Source: DASZUK01 sp963745595 (GTDB lineage Bacteria > Actinomycetota > Acidimicrobiia > Acidimicrobiales > RAAP-2). Taken from it: a DNA stretch of 64,000 nt. The position numbers and the translations under genes are program-made. The DNA lies in NCBI GenBank assembly GCA_963745595.1, contig CAVUYB010000007.1, positions 186,001 to 250,000 on the forward strand, read 5' to 3'. Position 1 is the first letter of the stretch. Every line of letters begins with the position of its first letter. The notes beneath the pieces are model-generated. The model was not told the DNA's origin and did no database searches. It saw only the letters and a program-made list of their open reading frames with translations. Shown in pieces: positions 32,391-44,130 of the stretch.

Positions 32391-34080
32391 CCCGGCCCGT
32401 CGACAGGGCGACCGGCACGGCACCGGCTGGTCCAGTCCCGACCGACACGGCGCCGACTGGCGAGCGGGCCGGCACCGCGCCGGCCGCCGTGGCCGCACCC
32501 TTGGCGTGATAGCTCGACCGGGTCAACGGCGACGCCTCGACGTGGGCGAACCCGAGCCGCCGTCCGGCGTCGCCGAGACGGTCGAGCTCGTCCGGCGTCC
32601 ACCACCGGGCCACCGGCAGGTGGGCCGCGCTCGGCCGCAGGTACTGGCCGATCGTGGCGATCGAGACGCCGACGGCCCGCAGGTCGGCGAGCGTCGAGAC
32701 GACCTCGTCCTCGGTCTCGCCGAGCCCGACCATCAGCCCGGACTTCACGACGAGCCCGGCGTCGGCCGCCCGGGCCAGGACGGCCAGACTGCGGGCGTAG
32801 CCGGCCGACGGGCGCACCGCCCGCTGGAGCCGGGCGACCGTCTCGACGTTGTGGTTGAGGACATCCGGGCGCGCCTCGAAGACGCGGGCCAGCGACGGGC
32901 CGTCGCCCTTGCAGTCCGAGATGAGCACCTCGACCGACGTCGCCGGCCGACGGTCCCGGATGGCCCGGACCGTCTCGGCGATCGCGCCGGCCCCGCCGTC
33001 GGCGAGGTCGTCGCGGGCGACGCACGTCACGACCGCGTGGGCCAGACCCATCCTCTCGACCGCCTCGGCCACCCGCGCCGGCTCCGACGGATCGAGCGGC
33101 AACGGGTGCCGGGTGTCGACCAGACAGAAGCCACAGGCCCGCGTGCACCGCGACCCGTTGACCATGAACGTCGCGGTGCCGTCGGCCCAGCACTCGTAGA
33201 TGTTCGGGCAGCCCGCCTCCTCGCACACCGTGACGAGGCCGAGGTCGTGGATCGTCCGTCCGAGCTGCACGTAGTCGCGCCCCATCCGGGCCTGGACGCG
33301 TAGCCACTCCGGCTTCCGCGCGTTGACCGGCAGCCCCTCGTCCGGGTCGACGCCGGCCTGGCGCAGCCGGCGGACCAACGGTCGCTCGACGGGCACGGCC
33401 GACGACGGTCGGGGGACGGTCACGGCCTGGCGGTCGGCGCCGGCCGTTCCCCATTGCTCGACCACCCGGGCGGCCACGGCCTCGACGACGTCGTCCATCG
33501 ACCGGGTCAGCCCCTCGGCGGCCAGCGAAGTGACCGGGAGCTCGCTGATCCCGCACGGGACGATGTGGCCGAACATCGAGAGGTCGCAGTCGACGTTCAG
33601 GGCCAGGCCGTGCGTCGTCCGGCGTCGCCCGTCCGCCCTCCGCCCGGTCCGGACGCCGACCGCGCCGACCTTGCGCGGCCGGCCCTCGCCGACGCCGAGC
33701 CAGAGGCCGGGGTAGCCGTCGTGCAGGCCGACGTCGTCGACCCCGAGATCGCCGAGGGCGTCGATGACCGCCGCCTCGAGCCGCCGGACGTGCGCCGGTC
33801 CCGAGCCGGGGTGGTCGTCGAGCGTGACGATCGGGTACACGACGAGCTGGCCGGGGCCGTGGTACGTGACGTCGCCGCCCCGGTCCGTCCGCACGAGCTC
33901 GGCGCCGACCGTCGCCGGGTCGACGAGGACGTGCGCCGGGTCGGCGCGGACGCCGAGCGTGTAGACGTGCGGGTGCTCCAACAGGAGCACGTAGTCGTCG
34001 TCGGCCCGTTCGGCCAGCGCCCGCTGCAGGGCCAGCGCCTCTCCGTACGGGACGCTGCCCAATCGACGGACCCGCAGCAC
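32383..34080 (-). CDS. lipB-lipA: Fused octanoyltransferase-lipoyl synthase (LipB-LipA)
   Basis: A single 565-residue frame carries both steps of lipoate synthesis. Residues about 1-220 are LipB: RTDRGGDVTYHGPGQLVVYPI, catalytic lysine in RPRKVGAVGV and catalytic cysteine in IVPCGISELPVTSL. Residues about 245-540 are LipA: NARKPEWLRV, auxiliary-cluster cysteines in CEEAGCPNIYEC, radical-SAM CTRACGFC, and the C-terminal SPLTRSSYHAK. All catalytic residues are intact, so it should move octanoate from ACP to the E2 lipoyl domain and insert both sulfurs. GTG 34080 has AGGAGG at 34089-34094. It lies 29 bases after the E2 gene, its likely substrate. These are normally two genes. Confidence 0.93.
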   Translation of the reverse strand: MLRVRRLGSVPYGEALALQRALAERADDDYVLLLEHPHVYTLGVRADPAHVLVDPATVGAELVRTDRGGDVTYHGPGQLVVYPIVTLDDHPGSGPAHVRRLEAAVIDALGDLGVDDVGLHDGYPGLWLGVGEGRPRKVGAVGVRTGRRADGRRRTTHGLALNVDCDLSMFGHIVPCGISELPVTSLAAEGLTRSMDDVVEAVAARVVEQWGTAGADRQAVTVPRPSSAVPVERPLVRRLRQAGVDPDEGLPVNARKPEWLRVQARMGRDYVQLGRTIHDLGLVTVCEEAGCPNIYECWADGTATFMVNGSRCTRACGFCLVDTRHPLPLDPSEPARVAEAVERMGLAHAVVTCVARDDLADGGAGAIAETVRAIRDRRPATSVEVLISDCKGDGPSLARVFEARPDVLNHNVETVARLQRAVRPSAGYARSLAVLARAADAGLVVKSGLMVGLGETEDEVVSTLADLRAVGVSIATIGQYLRPSAAHLPVARWWTPDELDRLGDAGRRLGFAHVEASPLTRSSYHAKGAATAAGAVPARSPVGAVSVGTGPAGAVPVALSTGRGV

Positions 34081-34109
34081 GGCCGCTACCTCCTGCCCGC
34101 CGTGTCCAC

Positions 34110-35669
34110 CTACAGCTCGGCAGCCCAATCGCGGCTGCCCAGCAGATCGGCCACGAGACGGAGGAACGACGACACGTACGCCCCGTCGACCGCTCGGTGG
34201 TCCCAGCTCATCCCGAGCACGCCGACCGAGTGCACCGCGATCGACTCGCTGCCGTCCGGCAGGGTCACGACGACCGGGCGACGCGTGACGCCATCAGTGG
34301 CCAGGATCGCCACCTGCGGCTGGTTGATGATCGGGACCGTGAAGTACGTGCCGAACGGCCCGTCGTTGGTGATCGAGAACGTCCCGCCGGCGATGTCGTC
34401 GGCGCCGAGCTGCCGGGATCTTGCCCGGTCGGCGAGGTCACGCACCCGTCGGGCGATGCCCCGGAGCGTGATCTCGTCCGCCCGGTGGACGACCGGCACG
34501 ATCAAGCCCTCGTGGTCGAGGTCGACCGCGATCCCGAGGTTGACCTGCTGGTGCACGACCAGCGCGTCCTCGGCCACCGACGCGTTCAGGTTCGGGTACT
34601 CCCGGAGGGCCTCCACCGCGGCCCGGGCCACGAACGGGAGGTACGTCAACGAGAAGCCCTCTTCCGCCTTGAACCGTTCGCCCTCGCTTCGCCGTACCCG
34701 CTCGACGTTCTCGAAGTCGACTTCGTAGGCGATGAACGCGTGCGGCGACGTTGCCTTCGACCGCACCATGTGCTCCGCCGTCCGGCGACGCATGTTCGAG
34801 AACGGGATCACCCGGTCCGCCGAACGGATGACCGCCGGCGCGGCATCGGCCGGCGGTTGCGCAGCCGGTGGTTGGACAGCTGGCGCCGGCGCCGACGCGG
34901 CCGGGGGTGGTGGCGCGGCCGGCTCGGGCGGTGCGGCCGCCACGGTGGGAGCCGGCGGCGTGGGCGGAGCCGGAGCCGGGGTTGGCTCGGGTGCGGGAGC
35001 CGGTGCCGGGGCCGGGGTGGTGCCAGCCGAACGGGTGTCGACGACGGCCAGCACGTCCTCCCGGGTGATCCGGCCGCCGACCCCGGTGCCGGTCACCTCC
35101 GAGGCGTCGATGCCGTTGTCCGCCAGCAGACGCCGGACGACCGGCGACAGCACGCGCTGGTCACCCCCGGCCGGGACGGACTCCGGAGCGGTGGCCGGCG
35201 CCTGGGCGGCCAGTGCCGCCTCGGCCGCAGGCACGGGGGCAGGGACCGGCGCGGGTGGCGGAACGGCCGGCGCCGGCGCGGGGGCAGGGGCGGCAGGCGG
35301 GGCCACGGGCGGCGGTGGGGCGGGCGCGACGGGAGGCGGGGCTGGTGCAGCTGCGGGCGCCGGGGCAACTGCCGGGGCGGGGGCGGGCTCTGCCGGGGCG
35401 GCCGCCGCGGCCGGGGCAGCCGGGGCGGCTTCAGCGGCCTCGCCGATCACGGCCAGGCGGGCGCCGACCTCGACGGTGTCGCCCTCCTGGGCGAGGATCT
35501 CGGTCAGGACGCCGGCGGCCGGGGAAGGGACCTCGGAGTCGACCTTGTCGGTCGACACCTCGAAGAGCGGCTCGTCCCGGGCGACCTGGTCGCCGACCTG
35601 CTTCATCCACCGGGTGATCGTGCCCTCGGTGACGGTCTCGCCGAGCTGCGGCATGGTGACGTCAGCCAA
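34110..35669 (-). CDS. Dihydrolipoamide acyltransferase (E2) of a 2-oxo acid dehydrogenase complex
   Basis: A 519-residue E2. One lipoyl domain (MADVTMPQLGETVTEG; lipoyl lysine in TDKVDSE, about residue 42). Ala/Pro-rich linkers. A peripheral-subunit-binding domain (VRRLLADNGIDASEVTGTGVGGRITREDVL, about 170-205). The catalytic domain has the active-site HRAVDG (H491, D495). The short N-terminus and LGETVTEG resemble SucB-type proteins, which in actinobacteria also serve pyruvate dehydrogenase. Its ATG overlaps the Lpd stop by eight bases. AceE at 38640 is the probable partner. Confidence 0.9.
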   Translation of the reverse strand: MADVTMPQLGETVTEGTITRWMKQVGDQVARDEPLFEVSTDKVDSEVPSPAAGVLTEILAQEGDTVEVGARLAVIGEAAEAAPAAPAAAAAPAEPAPAPAVAPAPAAAPAPPPVAPAPPPPVAPPAAPAPAPAPAVPPPAPVPAPVPAAEAALAAQAPATAPESVPAGGDQRVLSPVVRRLLADNGIDASEVTGTGVGGRITREDVLAVVDTRSAGTTPAPAPAPAPEPTPAPAPPTPPAPTVAAAPPEPAAPPPPAASAPAPAVQPPAAQPPADAAPAVIRSADRVIPFSNMRRRTAEHMVRSKATSPHAFIAYEVDFENVERVRRSEGERFKAEEGFSLTYLPFVARAAVEALREYPNLNASVAEDALVVHQQVNLGIAVDLDHEGLIVPVVHRADEITLRGIARRVRDLADRARSRQLGADDIAGGTFSITNDGPFGTYFTVPIINQPQVAILATDGVTRRPVVVTLPDGSESIAVHSVGVLGMSWDHRAVDGAYVSSFLRLVADLLGSRDWAAEL

Positions 35670-37086
35670 CGTGGAGTCCCCTTCCGGTCAACGCCTGCAC
35701 CGTCTCGCCGAAGGACTCGGACAGGGACGGATGGGGCTGGACGAAATGTGCGATCTCGTCGGGCGTGGCCTCCCAGTTGACGGCCAGGTAGCCGGCGCTC
35801 AGGAGTTCGGTCACCCACGGCCCGACCAGGTGGACGCCGAGGATGGAGCCGGCCGTCCCGTCGGGTCGGCGCTCGGCGATGACCTTCACGAGGCCGTCGG
35901 TGTCACCGATGATCCGGGCCCGGCTGTTGCCGCCGAACGGGTCCTTCTTGATGACGACGTCGATGCCGCGGGCGGCGGCCTGCGCCTCGGTCAGGCCGGC
36001 GAACGCCACCTCGGGGTGGGTGTAGATGGCCCACGGGACCCGCTCGTAGTCGACCGGGATCATCGTCTCGCCGAGGATCCCCTTGATGACGAGCATGCCC
36101 TCGGCGAAGCCGACGTGGGCGAGCTGCGGGGCGTTGGCGACGAGGTCGCCGACGGCCCAGACGTGCTTCTCGTGCGTCTGCTGGAACTGGTTGGCGAGGA
36201 CGAACCCGTGCTCGTCGAGCTGGACGTCGGTCCCCTCGCCCAGCAACCCCTCGGTCCGGGGCCGGCGGCCGACGGCGACGACGACTGCCGCGGCGTCGAC
36301 CGCGGTGCCGTCGGCCAGCTGCACGGTCGTCCCGGTCCCGTCCGGACGGGGCAGGTGCCCGGTGACGTGGACGCCGGTCATGACGTCGATGCCGCGCTTG
36401 CGGAACGACCGGGCCAAGACCGGCACGATGTCCTGGTCGCAGCCGACGAGCAGGCCGTCGAGCGCTTCGAGGATGGTGACCTTCGTCCCGAGGTCGGAGA
36501 GCAACGACGCGAACTCGCAGCCGATCACCCCGCCCCCGACGACCGCGACGCTCGCCGGGAGCTGCTCGAGGTCGAGGAACTCGTCGGACGTCATGACGAA
36601 CCGCCCGTCGACCTCCAGGCCGGGCAGCGTCCGCGGCACGGAGCCGGCGGCGAGGACGACGTGGCGCGCGGTCACCTCGGTCCCCGCGTCGTCCCCGTCG
36701 ACGACCCGGACGCGGCGACCGGGGAGGAGGGTGCCCGTGCCCGACAGGATGGTGACGTTGCGGCTCTTCAACAGACCGGAGAGACCGCGGAAGAGCTGGT
36801 TGACGACGGTGTTCTTGCGGGCCTGGCTGATCGAGAAGTCGACGGCCGGCTCGGCCGTGCGGATGCCGAACTCGCCGGCCCCCGTCACGGTCCGGTACAC
36901 GGTCGCGGTCTCGAGGAACTCCTTGGCCGGAATGCAACCGCGATGGAGGCAGGTCCCGCCGACCTTGTCCCGTTCGACGATGGCAATGTTGAGGCCGGCC
37001 GCCGCGCCGTAGAGGGCGGTGGCGTAGCCGCCGGGTCCGCCGCCGATGACGACGACGTCGTACTGGAAGTCCTCAGCCGTCGTCAC
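35662..37086 (-). CDS. lpdA: Dihydrolipoyl dehydrogenase (E3)
   Basis: A 474-residue FAD flavoprotein; reoxidises dihydrolipoamide on E2 with NAD+. Seen: VVVIGGGPGGYATALYGAAAG (FAD), redox disulfide C46-LHRG-C51, a second nucleotide motif VAVVGGGVIGCEFASLLSDLG, and the C-terminal VQPHPSLSESFGE. GTG 37086, with GGAGG upstream, gives the standard length. First gene of the unit lpd, E2, lipBA and quinone oxidoreductase. Confidence 0.93.
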   Translation of the reverse strand: MTTAEDFQYDVVVIGGGPGGYATALYGAAAGLNIAIVERDKVGGTCLHRGCIPAKEFLETATVYRTVTGAGEFGIRTAEPAVDFSISQARKNTVVNQLFRGLSGLLKSRNVTILSGTGTLLPGRRVRVVDGDDAGTEVTARHVVLAAGSVPRTLPGLEVDGRFVMTSDEFLDLEQLPASVAVVGGGVIGCEFASLLSDLGTKVTILEALDGLLVGCDQDIVPVLARSFRKRGIDVMTGVHVTGHLPRPDGTGTTVQLADGTAVDAAAVVVAVGRRPRTEGLLGEGTDVQLDEHGFVLANQFQQTHEKHVWAVGDLVANAPQLAHVGFAEGMLVIKGILGETMIPVDYERVPWAIYTHPEVAFAGLTEAQAAARGIDVVIKKDPFGGNSRARIIGDTDGLVKVIAERRPDGTAGSILGVHLVGPWVTELLSAGYLAVNWEATPDEIAHFVQPHPSLSESFGETVQALTGRGLHVG

Positions 37087-37236
37087 CGTGCCTCCTTCGT
37101 CGTCTTGCGTCGTCGATCCGTCCTCCCCGTGCCGGCCAACCACCGGGCCGGCAATCCCTGGTGGGCGCCGGCCGGCCGATGGCAGCCTACCGGAGGGCCG
37201 TCCCCGGCGAGGTCGCCGGACCGTATGCCGATCGGG

Positions 37237-37998
37237 CTACTTCGGCGGCATCCGGATGCCACCGTCGAGCCGGATGACCTCGGCGTTGAGGTACGGGTTC
37301 TTGGCGATCTCGACGACGAGTCGGCCGTACTGGACGGGGTTCCCGAGCCGCTTCGGGAAGAGGACGGAGCGGCCGAGGGCGTCGCGCTGCTCCTCGGGCA
37401 ACATGGCGAGCAGCGGCGTGTCGAACAGGCCGGGGGCGATGGCGACGACGCGGATGCCGACGACGGATAGGTCCCGGGCGGCCGGCAGCGTCATGCCGAC
37501 GATCGCCCCCTTCGAGGCGGAGTAGGCGAGCTGGCCGACCTGCCCGTCGAAGGCGGCGACGGACGCGGTGTTGACGATCACGCCGCGCTCGCCGTCGTCG
37601 TTCGGCTCGGTCTCGGCGATGGCCGACGCGGCCTTGGTCATCACGTTGAACGTGCCGATCACGTTCAGCTTCTGGATGTTCTCGAACGCGCCGAGGTCGT
37701 GCGGCGAGCCGTCCCGGTTGATGACCCGGCCGATCCAGCCGCTACCGGCGCAGTTGACGGCGGTACGGAGCTTCCCGCCGACCGCGGCCTGGTCGACGGC
37801 CCGCTGGCAGTCGTCCGGCGCGGTGACGTCACCGGCGACGGCGACGCCACCGATCTCGTCGGCCACCGCCTTGGCTCCGGCCTCGTTGCGGTCGAAGATC
37901 GTGACCCGGACACCCTCGGCGGCGAGGGCGCGGGCCGTCGCCGCCCCGAGGCCGGAGGCCCCGCCGGTGACGATCGCTGACGTGTCGTTGAGCTCCAT
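37237..37998 (-). CDS. Short-chain dehydrogenase, 3-hydroxyacyl-CoA dehydrogenase type II-like
   Basis: A 253-residue classical SDR. Seen: TGGASGLGAATARALAAEG (NAD site), DRNEAGA, catalytic serine in NTASVAAFDGQ, Y-x-x-x-K in AYSASKGAIVG and APGLFDTPLLAMLPEE. The last motif and the overall pattern match HSD17B10-type 3-hydroxyacyl-CoA dehydrogenases of fatty acid and branched-chain amino acid degradation. Probably its own transcription unit, 150 bases before lpd. Confidence 0.85.
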   Translation of the reverse strand: MELNDTSAIVTGGASGLGAATARALAAEGVRVTIFDRNEAGAKAVADEIGGVAVAGDVTAPDDCQRAVDQAAVGGKLRTAVNCAGSGWIGRVINRDGSPHDLGAFENIQKLNVIGTFNVMTKAASAIAETEPNDDGERGVIVNTASVAAFDGQVGQLAYSASKGAIVGMTLPAARDLSVVGIRVVAIAPGLFDTPLLAMLPEEQRDALGRSVLFPKRLGNPVQYGRLVVEIAKNPYLNAEVIRLDGGIRMPPK

Positions 37999-38046
37999 GC
38001 GCCCGATGGTAGAAGGTGGTTCCGGGCAGGGCCAACGGCGGGTGGA

Positions 38047-38550
38047 TCAGGGACCGGACCGCCCCGCACCGGCCGCCGCGGCCGCGGTGGCGAGTTGGTC
38101 GACGACCTCGTTCCACCGGTCGCCGGCATGGCCGCGGACCCAGTGGAACCGCACCGGTACGACCGGGTCGACGGCGAGCTCGATCAGCGGCTCCCACAGG
38201 TCCCGGTTGGCCACCGGCTTGCCCGCGCTGTTCCGCCAGTTCCGGCGGTGCCAACCAGCCCACCACCGGTCGCGGAAGCAGTTGACGACGTACGTCGAGT
38301 CGCTGAAGACGTCGACGCCGGCGTCGCCGGCGTCGGCCTGGAGGGCCCGCAGAGCCTCGAGGACGGCGGTGACCTCCATCCGCTGGTTCGTCGTCTGCGG
38401 GTCGGCGCCACTGGCGAACGGCCCGTCGGGCACCGCCCACGCCCAGCCGCCCCGCCCGGGGTTCCCGAGACACGACCCGTCGGTGTACACCGTCGTTGGC
38501 GAAAGGGTCGTTGGCGAAAGGGTCGTCGGCGAAGGGGGCGTCGGCGGCAT
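38047..38550 (-). CDS. rnhA: Ribonuclease HI
   Basis: A 167-residue RNase HI that cuts RNA in RNA-DNA hybrids. The catalytic carboxylates are visible: VYTDGSCLGNPGRGG (Asp), QRMEVTAVLEAL (Glu), FSDSTYVVN (Asp), and the late GDRWNEVVDQLA (Asp, with an Asn-Glu in place of the usual Asn-Glx). The first 20 residues are a repeat-encoded PTTLSPTT stretch before the conserved VYTDGSC core. The true start could be further inside the gene. Divergent from aceE. Confidence 0.9.
   Translation of the reverse strand: MPPTPPSPTTLSPTTLSPTTVYTDGSCLGNPGRGGWAWAVPDGPFASGADPQTTNQRMEVTAVLEALRALQADAGDAGVDVFSDSTYVVNCFRDRWWAGWHRRNWRNSAGKPVANRDLWEPLIELAVDPVVPVRFHWVRGHAGDRWNEVVDQLATAAAAAGAGRSGP
38495..38547. repeat. 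15-base tandem repeat at the 5' end of rnhA
   Basis: GTTGGCGAAAGGGTC occurs at 38495-38509 and 38510-38524, with a variant GTCGGCGAAGGGGGC at 38525-38539 and a partial fourth copy to 38547. It encodes five residues per unit (PTTLS) immediately after the annotated ATG, so copy number could vary in frame. Confidence 0.75.
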
Positions 38551-38639
38551 GGACCATGTGTACTACCCGGCCCGGCCGAAAAGGGGGAAGCACCGGGGGA
38601 AACGGCCGCTCGGCCGGCTGGGACGGGTACCGTGGAGCA

Positions 38640-41351
<2,712 letters not shown>

Positions 41352-41408
41352 TCGGGCGCCGACGGCCGCCGGGCTCGGCCGGCCGGCGCGAGCCTCAGAC
41401 GACTCAGT

Positions 41409-41861
41409 TCAGTGGGGCTCCCAGGCGTCCGGGTCGGCGGTCAGCTTGAGGACGGACTTCGGCAGCTTCCCCGACGCCGCCTGGGCGAGGGTCACGTTCT
41501 CGAGCACCTGACGGAGGCTGGCTCGCACGGCCACCCAGACCTGCTGGAGGTGCTCGGCCGACCCCTCGTAGAACGTCGCCTCCGGTCGGAAGCCGCGCAC
41601 CTCGGCCAGCGGACCGTCGAGGGCACGGATGATCTCGGCCAGCGTTATCTGCTCGGGGGCCCGGGCCAGGCGGTACCCGCCCTCGGCCCCCCGCTGGCTG
41701 GCCACCAGACCGGCCCGGCGCAGCTCGGCCAGGATCGCCCCGAGGAACCGGGGCGGCAGACCCTGGTCGGAGGCGAGGACTTCAGCCGTCTGCGGCGCGC
41801 CGGCGACGGCGAGCGACAGAAGGGCGCGGAGTCCATAGTCGACCTTGGCCGGGATGTGCAC
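41409..41861 (-). CDS. Rrf2-family transcriptional regulator without cluster cysteines
   Basis: A 150-residue regulator: MHIPAKVDYGLRALLSLAV, recognition region LPPRFLGAILAELRRAGLV, and wing SQRGAEGGYRLARAPEQITLAEIIRALDG. IscR/NsrR-type members carry three cysteines binding an iron-sulfur cluster; this protein has no cysteine at all, so it must sense something else or act without a ligand. The YRLARPxxxITLAEI core is of the CymR/actinobacterial type. Convergent with aceE. Targets unknown. Confidence 0.85.
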   Translation of the reverse strand: MHIPAKVDYGLRALLSLAVAGAPQTAEVLASDQGLPPRFLGAILAELRRAGLVASQRGAEGGYRLARAPEQITLAEIIRALDGPLAEVRGFRPEATFYEGSAEHLQQVWVAVRASLRQVLENVTLAQAASGKLPKSVLKLTADPDAWEPH

Positions 41862-41928
41862 GACAGTGATTCTGCCCCGGCTGGCGCCTCCAGCGGGCGA
41901 TCCGCCCGTTGGAGGGTCCGTTGAAGCC

Positions 41929-42738
41929 TCAGCCGGCCGCGGTCGTCGACGTCGTGGTCGTCGTCGGGAGGGTGACGGCGACGGCTCCGGACGGGGCGAC
42001 GATCTTGATCACCTGGTCGAGGTTCGAGAACGTGACGGACAGCGAGACCGACAGGCCGGCGGCCTGCAGATGCCCGGCCACCCCGAGGAGATATGGCTTT
42101 CCGGTGGTGGCCACCATGTACCGAATCGCGCCCGACGGACCGCCGGACCCGGTGGTCGGCGCCCTTCCCGAGACGACGACGACCGGGTGCCCGCCGACGG
42201 TCGCCTTACCGGTCGTCTTCAGGACGAGGCTCGATGTCGGTGTCAGCGACGTGGCGTGGAAGAACTGCCGGGCGTCGAGGAACTCGGCGGCCGACGCCAG
42301 ACTGCTGTTCGTCAGCGAGGCGTCGATCCACTTCCCGTCGTACTTCTTCGCCGCCTTCGCCCCGACCGCATGCCGCCAGAACGAGTTGCTGGCCCGGACG
42401 TAGATGGTTTCGCCGACCTTGACGAACCGCGCCGCGAGGCCGTCGGCGACGATCGTCCCCGAGCCGTTGCCGTTGCCGGCGTCCGTCACGTGGAGGCCGA
42501 TGGTGGTGCCGGCCAGCGACACGTGCCCGACCGCGGTGAACGACCGGGCCGCCTTCGTCGTCTGCAGCCCGGTCTCGACGATCTTGCTCGGCGGCAGCGA
42601 CGAGACGCCGTTCCCGCTGGCCGCCGACGCCACCCCGGCGGGGACAGCTCCGGCCACCCCGGCCAAGGCGACGATCGCGACGGCCGAGACGAACAACGGC
42701 ACCCGGGGTCGGGCAGAACGGGTCGTCGTTGCGGTCAT
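41929..42738 (-). CDS. Exported LppX/LprG-like hypothetical protein
   Basis: A 269-residue exported protein. The signal peptide runs VPLFVSAVAIVALAGVAGAVPAGVASA without a lipobox cysteine. The mature region has SKIVETGLQTTKAARSFTAVGHVSLAG, alternating beta strands with FVKVGETIYVRASNSFWR and GKWID. This resembles the LolA/LppX/LprG half-barrel of mycobacterial lipid-carrier proteins. The tail is threonine-rich (LPTTTTTSTTAAG). ATG 42738 with a GGGGAG site is used. Function inferred only from fold resemblance. Confidence 0.6.
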   Translation of the reverse strand: MTATTTRSARPRVPLFVSAVAIVALAGVAGAVPAGVASAASGNGVSSLPPSKIVETGLQTTKAARSFTAVGHVSLAGTTIGLHVTDAGNGNGSGTIVADGLAARFVKVGETIYVRASNSFWRHAVGAKAAKKYDGKWIDASLTNSSLASAAEFLDARQFFHATSLTPTSSLVLKTTGKATVGGHPVVVVSGRAPTTGSGGPSGAIRYMVATTGKPYLLGVAGHLQAAGLSVSLSVTFSNLDQVIKIVAPSGAVAVTLPTTTTTSTTAAG

Positions 42739-42907
42739 CTCGGGCTCCCCCCGCGGCACGGGCCGCTGCATCGGCACCCGGCCGGTCCGGACGCCCTCGA
42801 CCGGGCACGGCTCGGTCGGCCCGAGACTCTACAGGTACTTCTCAGGTCGATCCCAGGATGCTCCAAGCTTTCGGACTGGAGCTCGCCGGCGGCGCCGCTC
42901 TCCAGCC

Positions 42908-43810
42908 TCAGAGGAGGGGCTCGAAGAGGTCACCGAGCTCGTCCACCCGCTCGACGACGTCGGTCGCCTCGAAGACCAGCTCGTCCGGACGGCCGGATTC
43001 GACGCCGGCCGCGACTTCGTCCCACGTCACCGGCGTCGACACCGTCGGGTGCGGGCGGGCCCGCAGCGAGTACGGGGCGACGGTCGTCTTCGCGCCGTGG
43101 TTCTGGCTCCAGTCGATGAGCACCTTGCCGTGGCGGAGGTCCCGCCGCATGTTGGAGACGACGTGCCGCGGGTGGTCGGCCTCGATCCGCCGGGCCAGGT
43201 CGTGGGCGTCGTCCCGGACGTCGGCCCACTGGCGGGCCGGCCGGAGGGGGACGTAGAGCTGCAGCCCCTTGGCCCCGCTCGTCTTCGGGTAGGCGTCCAA
43301 GCCGTCGTCGGCGAGGGCGTCCCGCAGCCACTGCCCGACCCGGCAGCAGTCGACCAGGTCGGACGGCGCGCCGGGATCGAGGTCGAAGACCATCAGGTCG
43401 ACCGGGCCGTACTCGCCCTTCCGCCGCCACCGCCACATCGGCACGTGGAGCTCCAGCGCGGCCAGGTTGGCCGCCCACACCAACCCGGCCGGCTCGTCGA
43501 GGACGACGTAGTCGATCGTCCCGCCGCCCTTCTCGCTCCGCGGCACCGCCACCGTCCGGACCCAGTCCGGCGTGCCCCGCGGCGCGTTCTTCTCGTAGAA
43601 CGACTCGCCGTCGACGCCGTCGGGGCAGCGCCGCATCGTCAGCGGCCGGTCGCGCAGATGCGCCAGCATGACCGGCGCGATCCGCGAGTAGTAGGCGATC
43701 ACGTCGGCCTTGGTGAACCCGGCCTCCGGGTAGAGCACCTTGTCGAGGTTCGAGAGCTGCAGCCGTCGACCGTCGACGTCGACCGTCGACGTCGTCCGGT
43801 CCGGGCTCAT
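42908..43810 (-). CDS. LigD-type polymerase/primase domain protein
   Basis: A 300-residue stand-alone member of the LigD PolDom family (archaeo-eukaryotic primase fold), which extends and fills ends in non-homologous end joining. Seen: LSNLDKVLYPEAGFTKADVIAYY, catalytic DLDP in LMVFDLDPGAPSD, SGAKGLQLYVPL and DWSQNHGAKTTVAPYSLRARP. No ligase, nuclease domain or Ku gene is in the window. The start overlaps the DUF2277 stop by four bases (ATGA), so the two are coupled. Confidence 0.88.
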   Translation of the reverse strand: MSPDRTTSTVDVDGRRLQLSNLDKVLYPEAGFTKADVIAYYSRIAPVMLAHLRDRPLTMRRCPDGVDGESFYEKNAPRGTPDWVRTVAVPRSEKGGGTIDYVVLDEPAGLVWAANLAALELHVPMWRWRRKGEYGPVDLMVFDLDPGAPSDLVDCCRVGQWLRDALADDGLDAYPKTSGAKGLQLYVPLRPARQWADVRDDAHDLARRIEADHPRHVVSNMRRDLRHGKVLIDWSQNHGAKTTVAPYSLRARPHPTVSTPVTWDEVAAGVESGRPDELVFEATDVVERVDELGDLFEPLL

Positions 43811-44072
43811 ACCGGGGTCAGGACGGTGCGGCCACCCGCCGCCGGAGCGGGGGCAGCGTCGGTGGCGGTTGGCGGCGCGGCGGCAGCTCGGCCAGCAGCG
43901 CGGTCGTCGCGTCGGCGACCTGACGGACCGCGGCCTCGAACGCCGGGCCGGTCGCCACCGACGTCGACTGGACGCCGCTCACCTTGCGCACGTACTGCCG
44001 GGCGGCGGCCTCGATCTCGTCGACCGTTGCGGCCGGCTCCAGGCCTCGGAGGGTGGTGATGTTGCGGCACAT
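43807..44072 (-). CDS. DUF2277 family protein
   Basis: A small (about 88-residue) protein starting MCRNITTLRGLEPAATVDEIEAAARQYVRKVSG, matching the DUF2277 pattern. The MCRNI start and R-x-L/R-x-Y-V-RK-V-SG core are conserved in actinobacteria. The C-terminus is a Pro/Arg-rich tail. It precedes and overlaps the LigD-type polymerase gene. No known function; a link to DNA repair is only by position. Confidence 0.8.
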
Positions 44073-44130
44073 GCGGCCAGGCTATGGCGGCCGGCCGATG
44101 GCCGGTACCCCGTGCTGCGGTACGCTCTAC

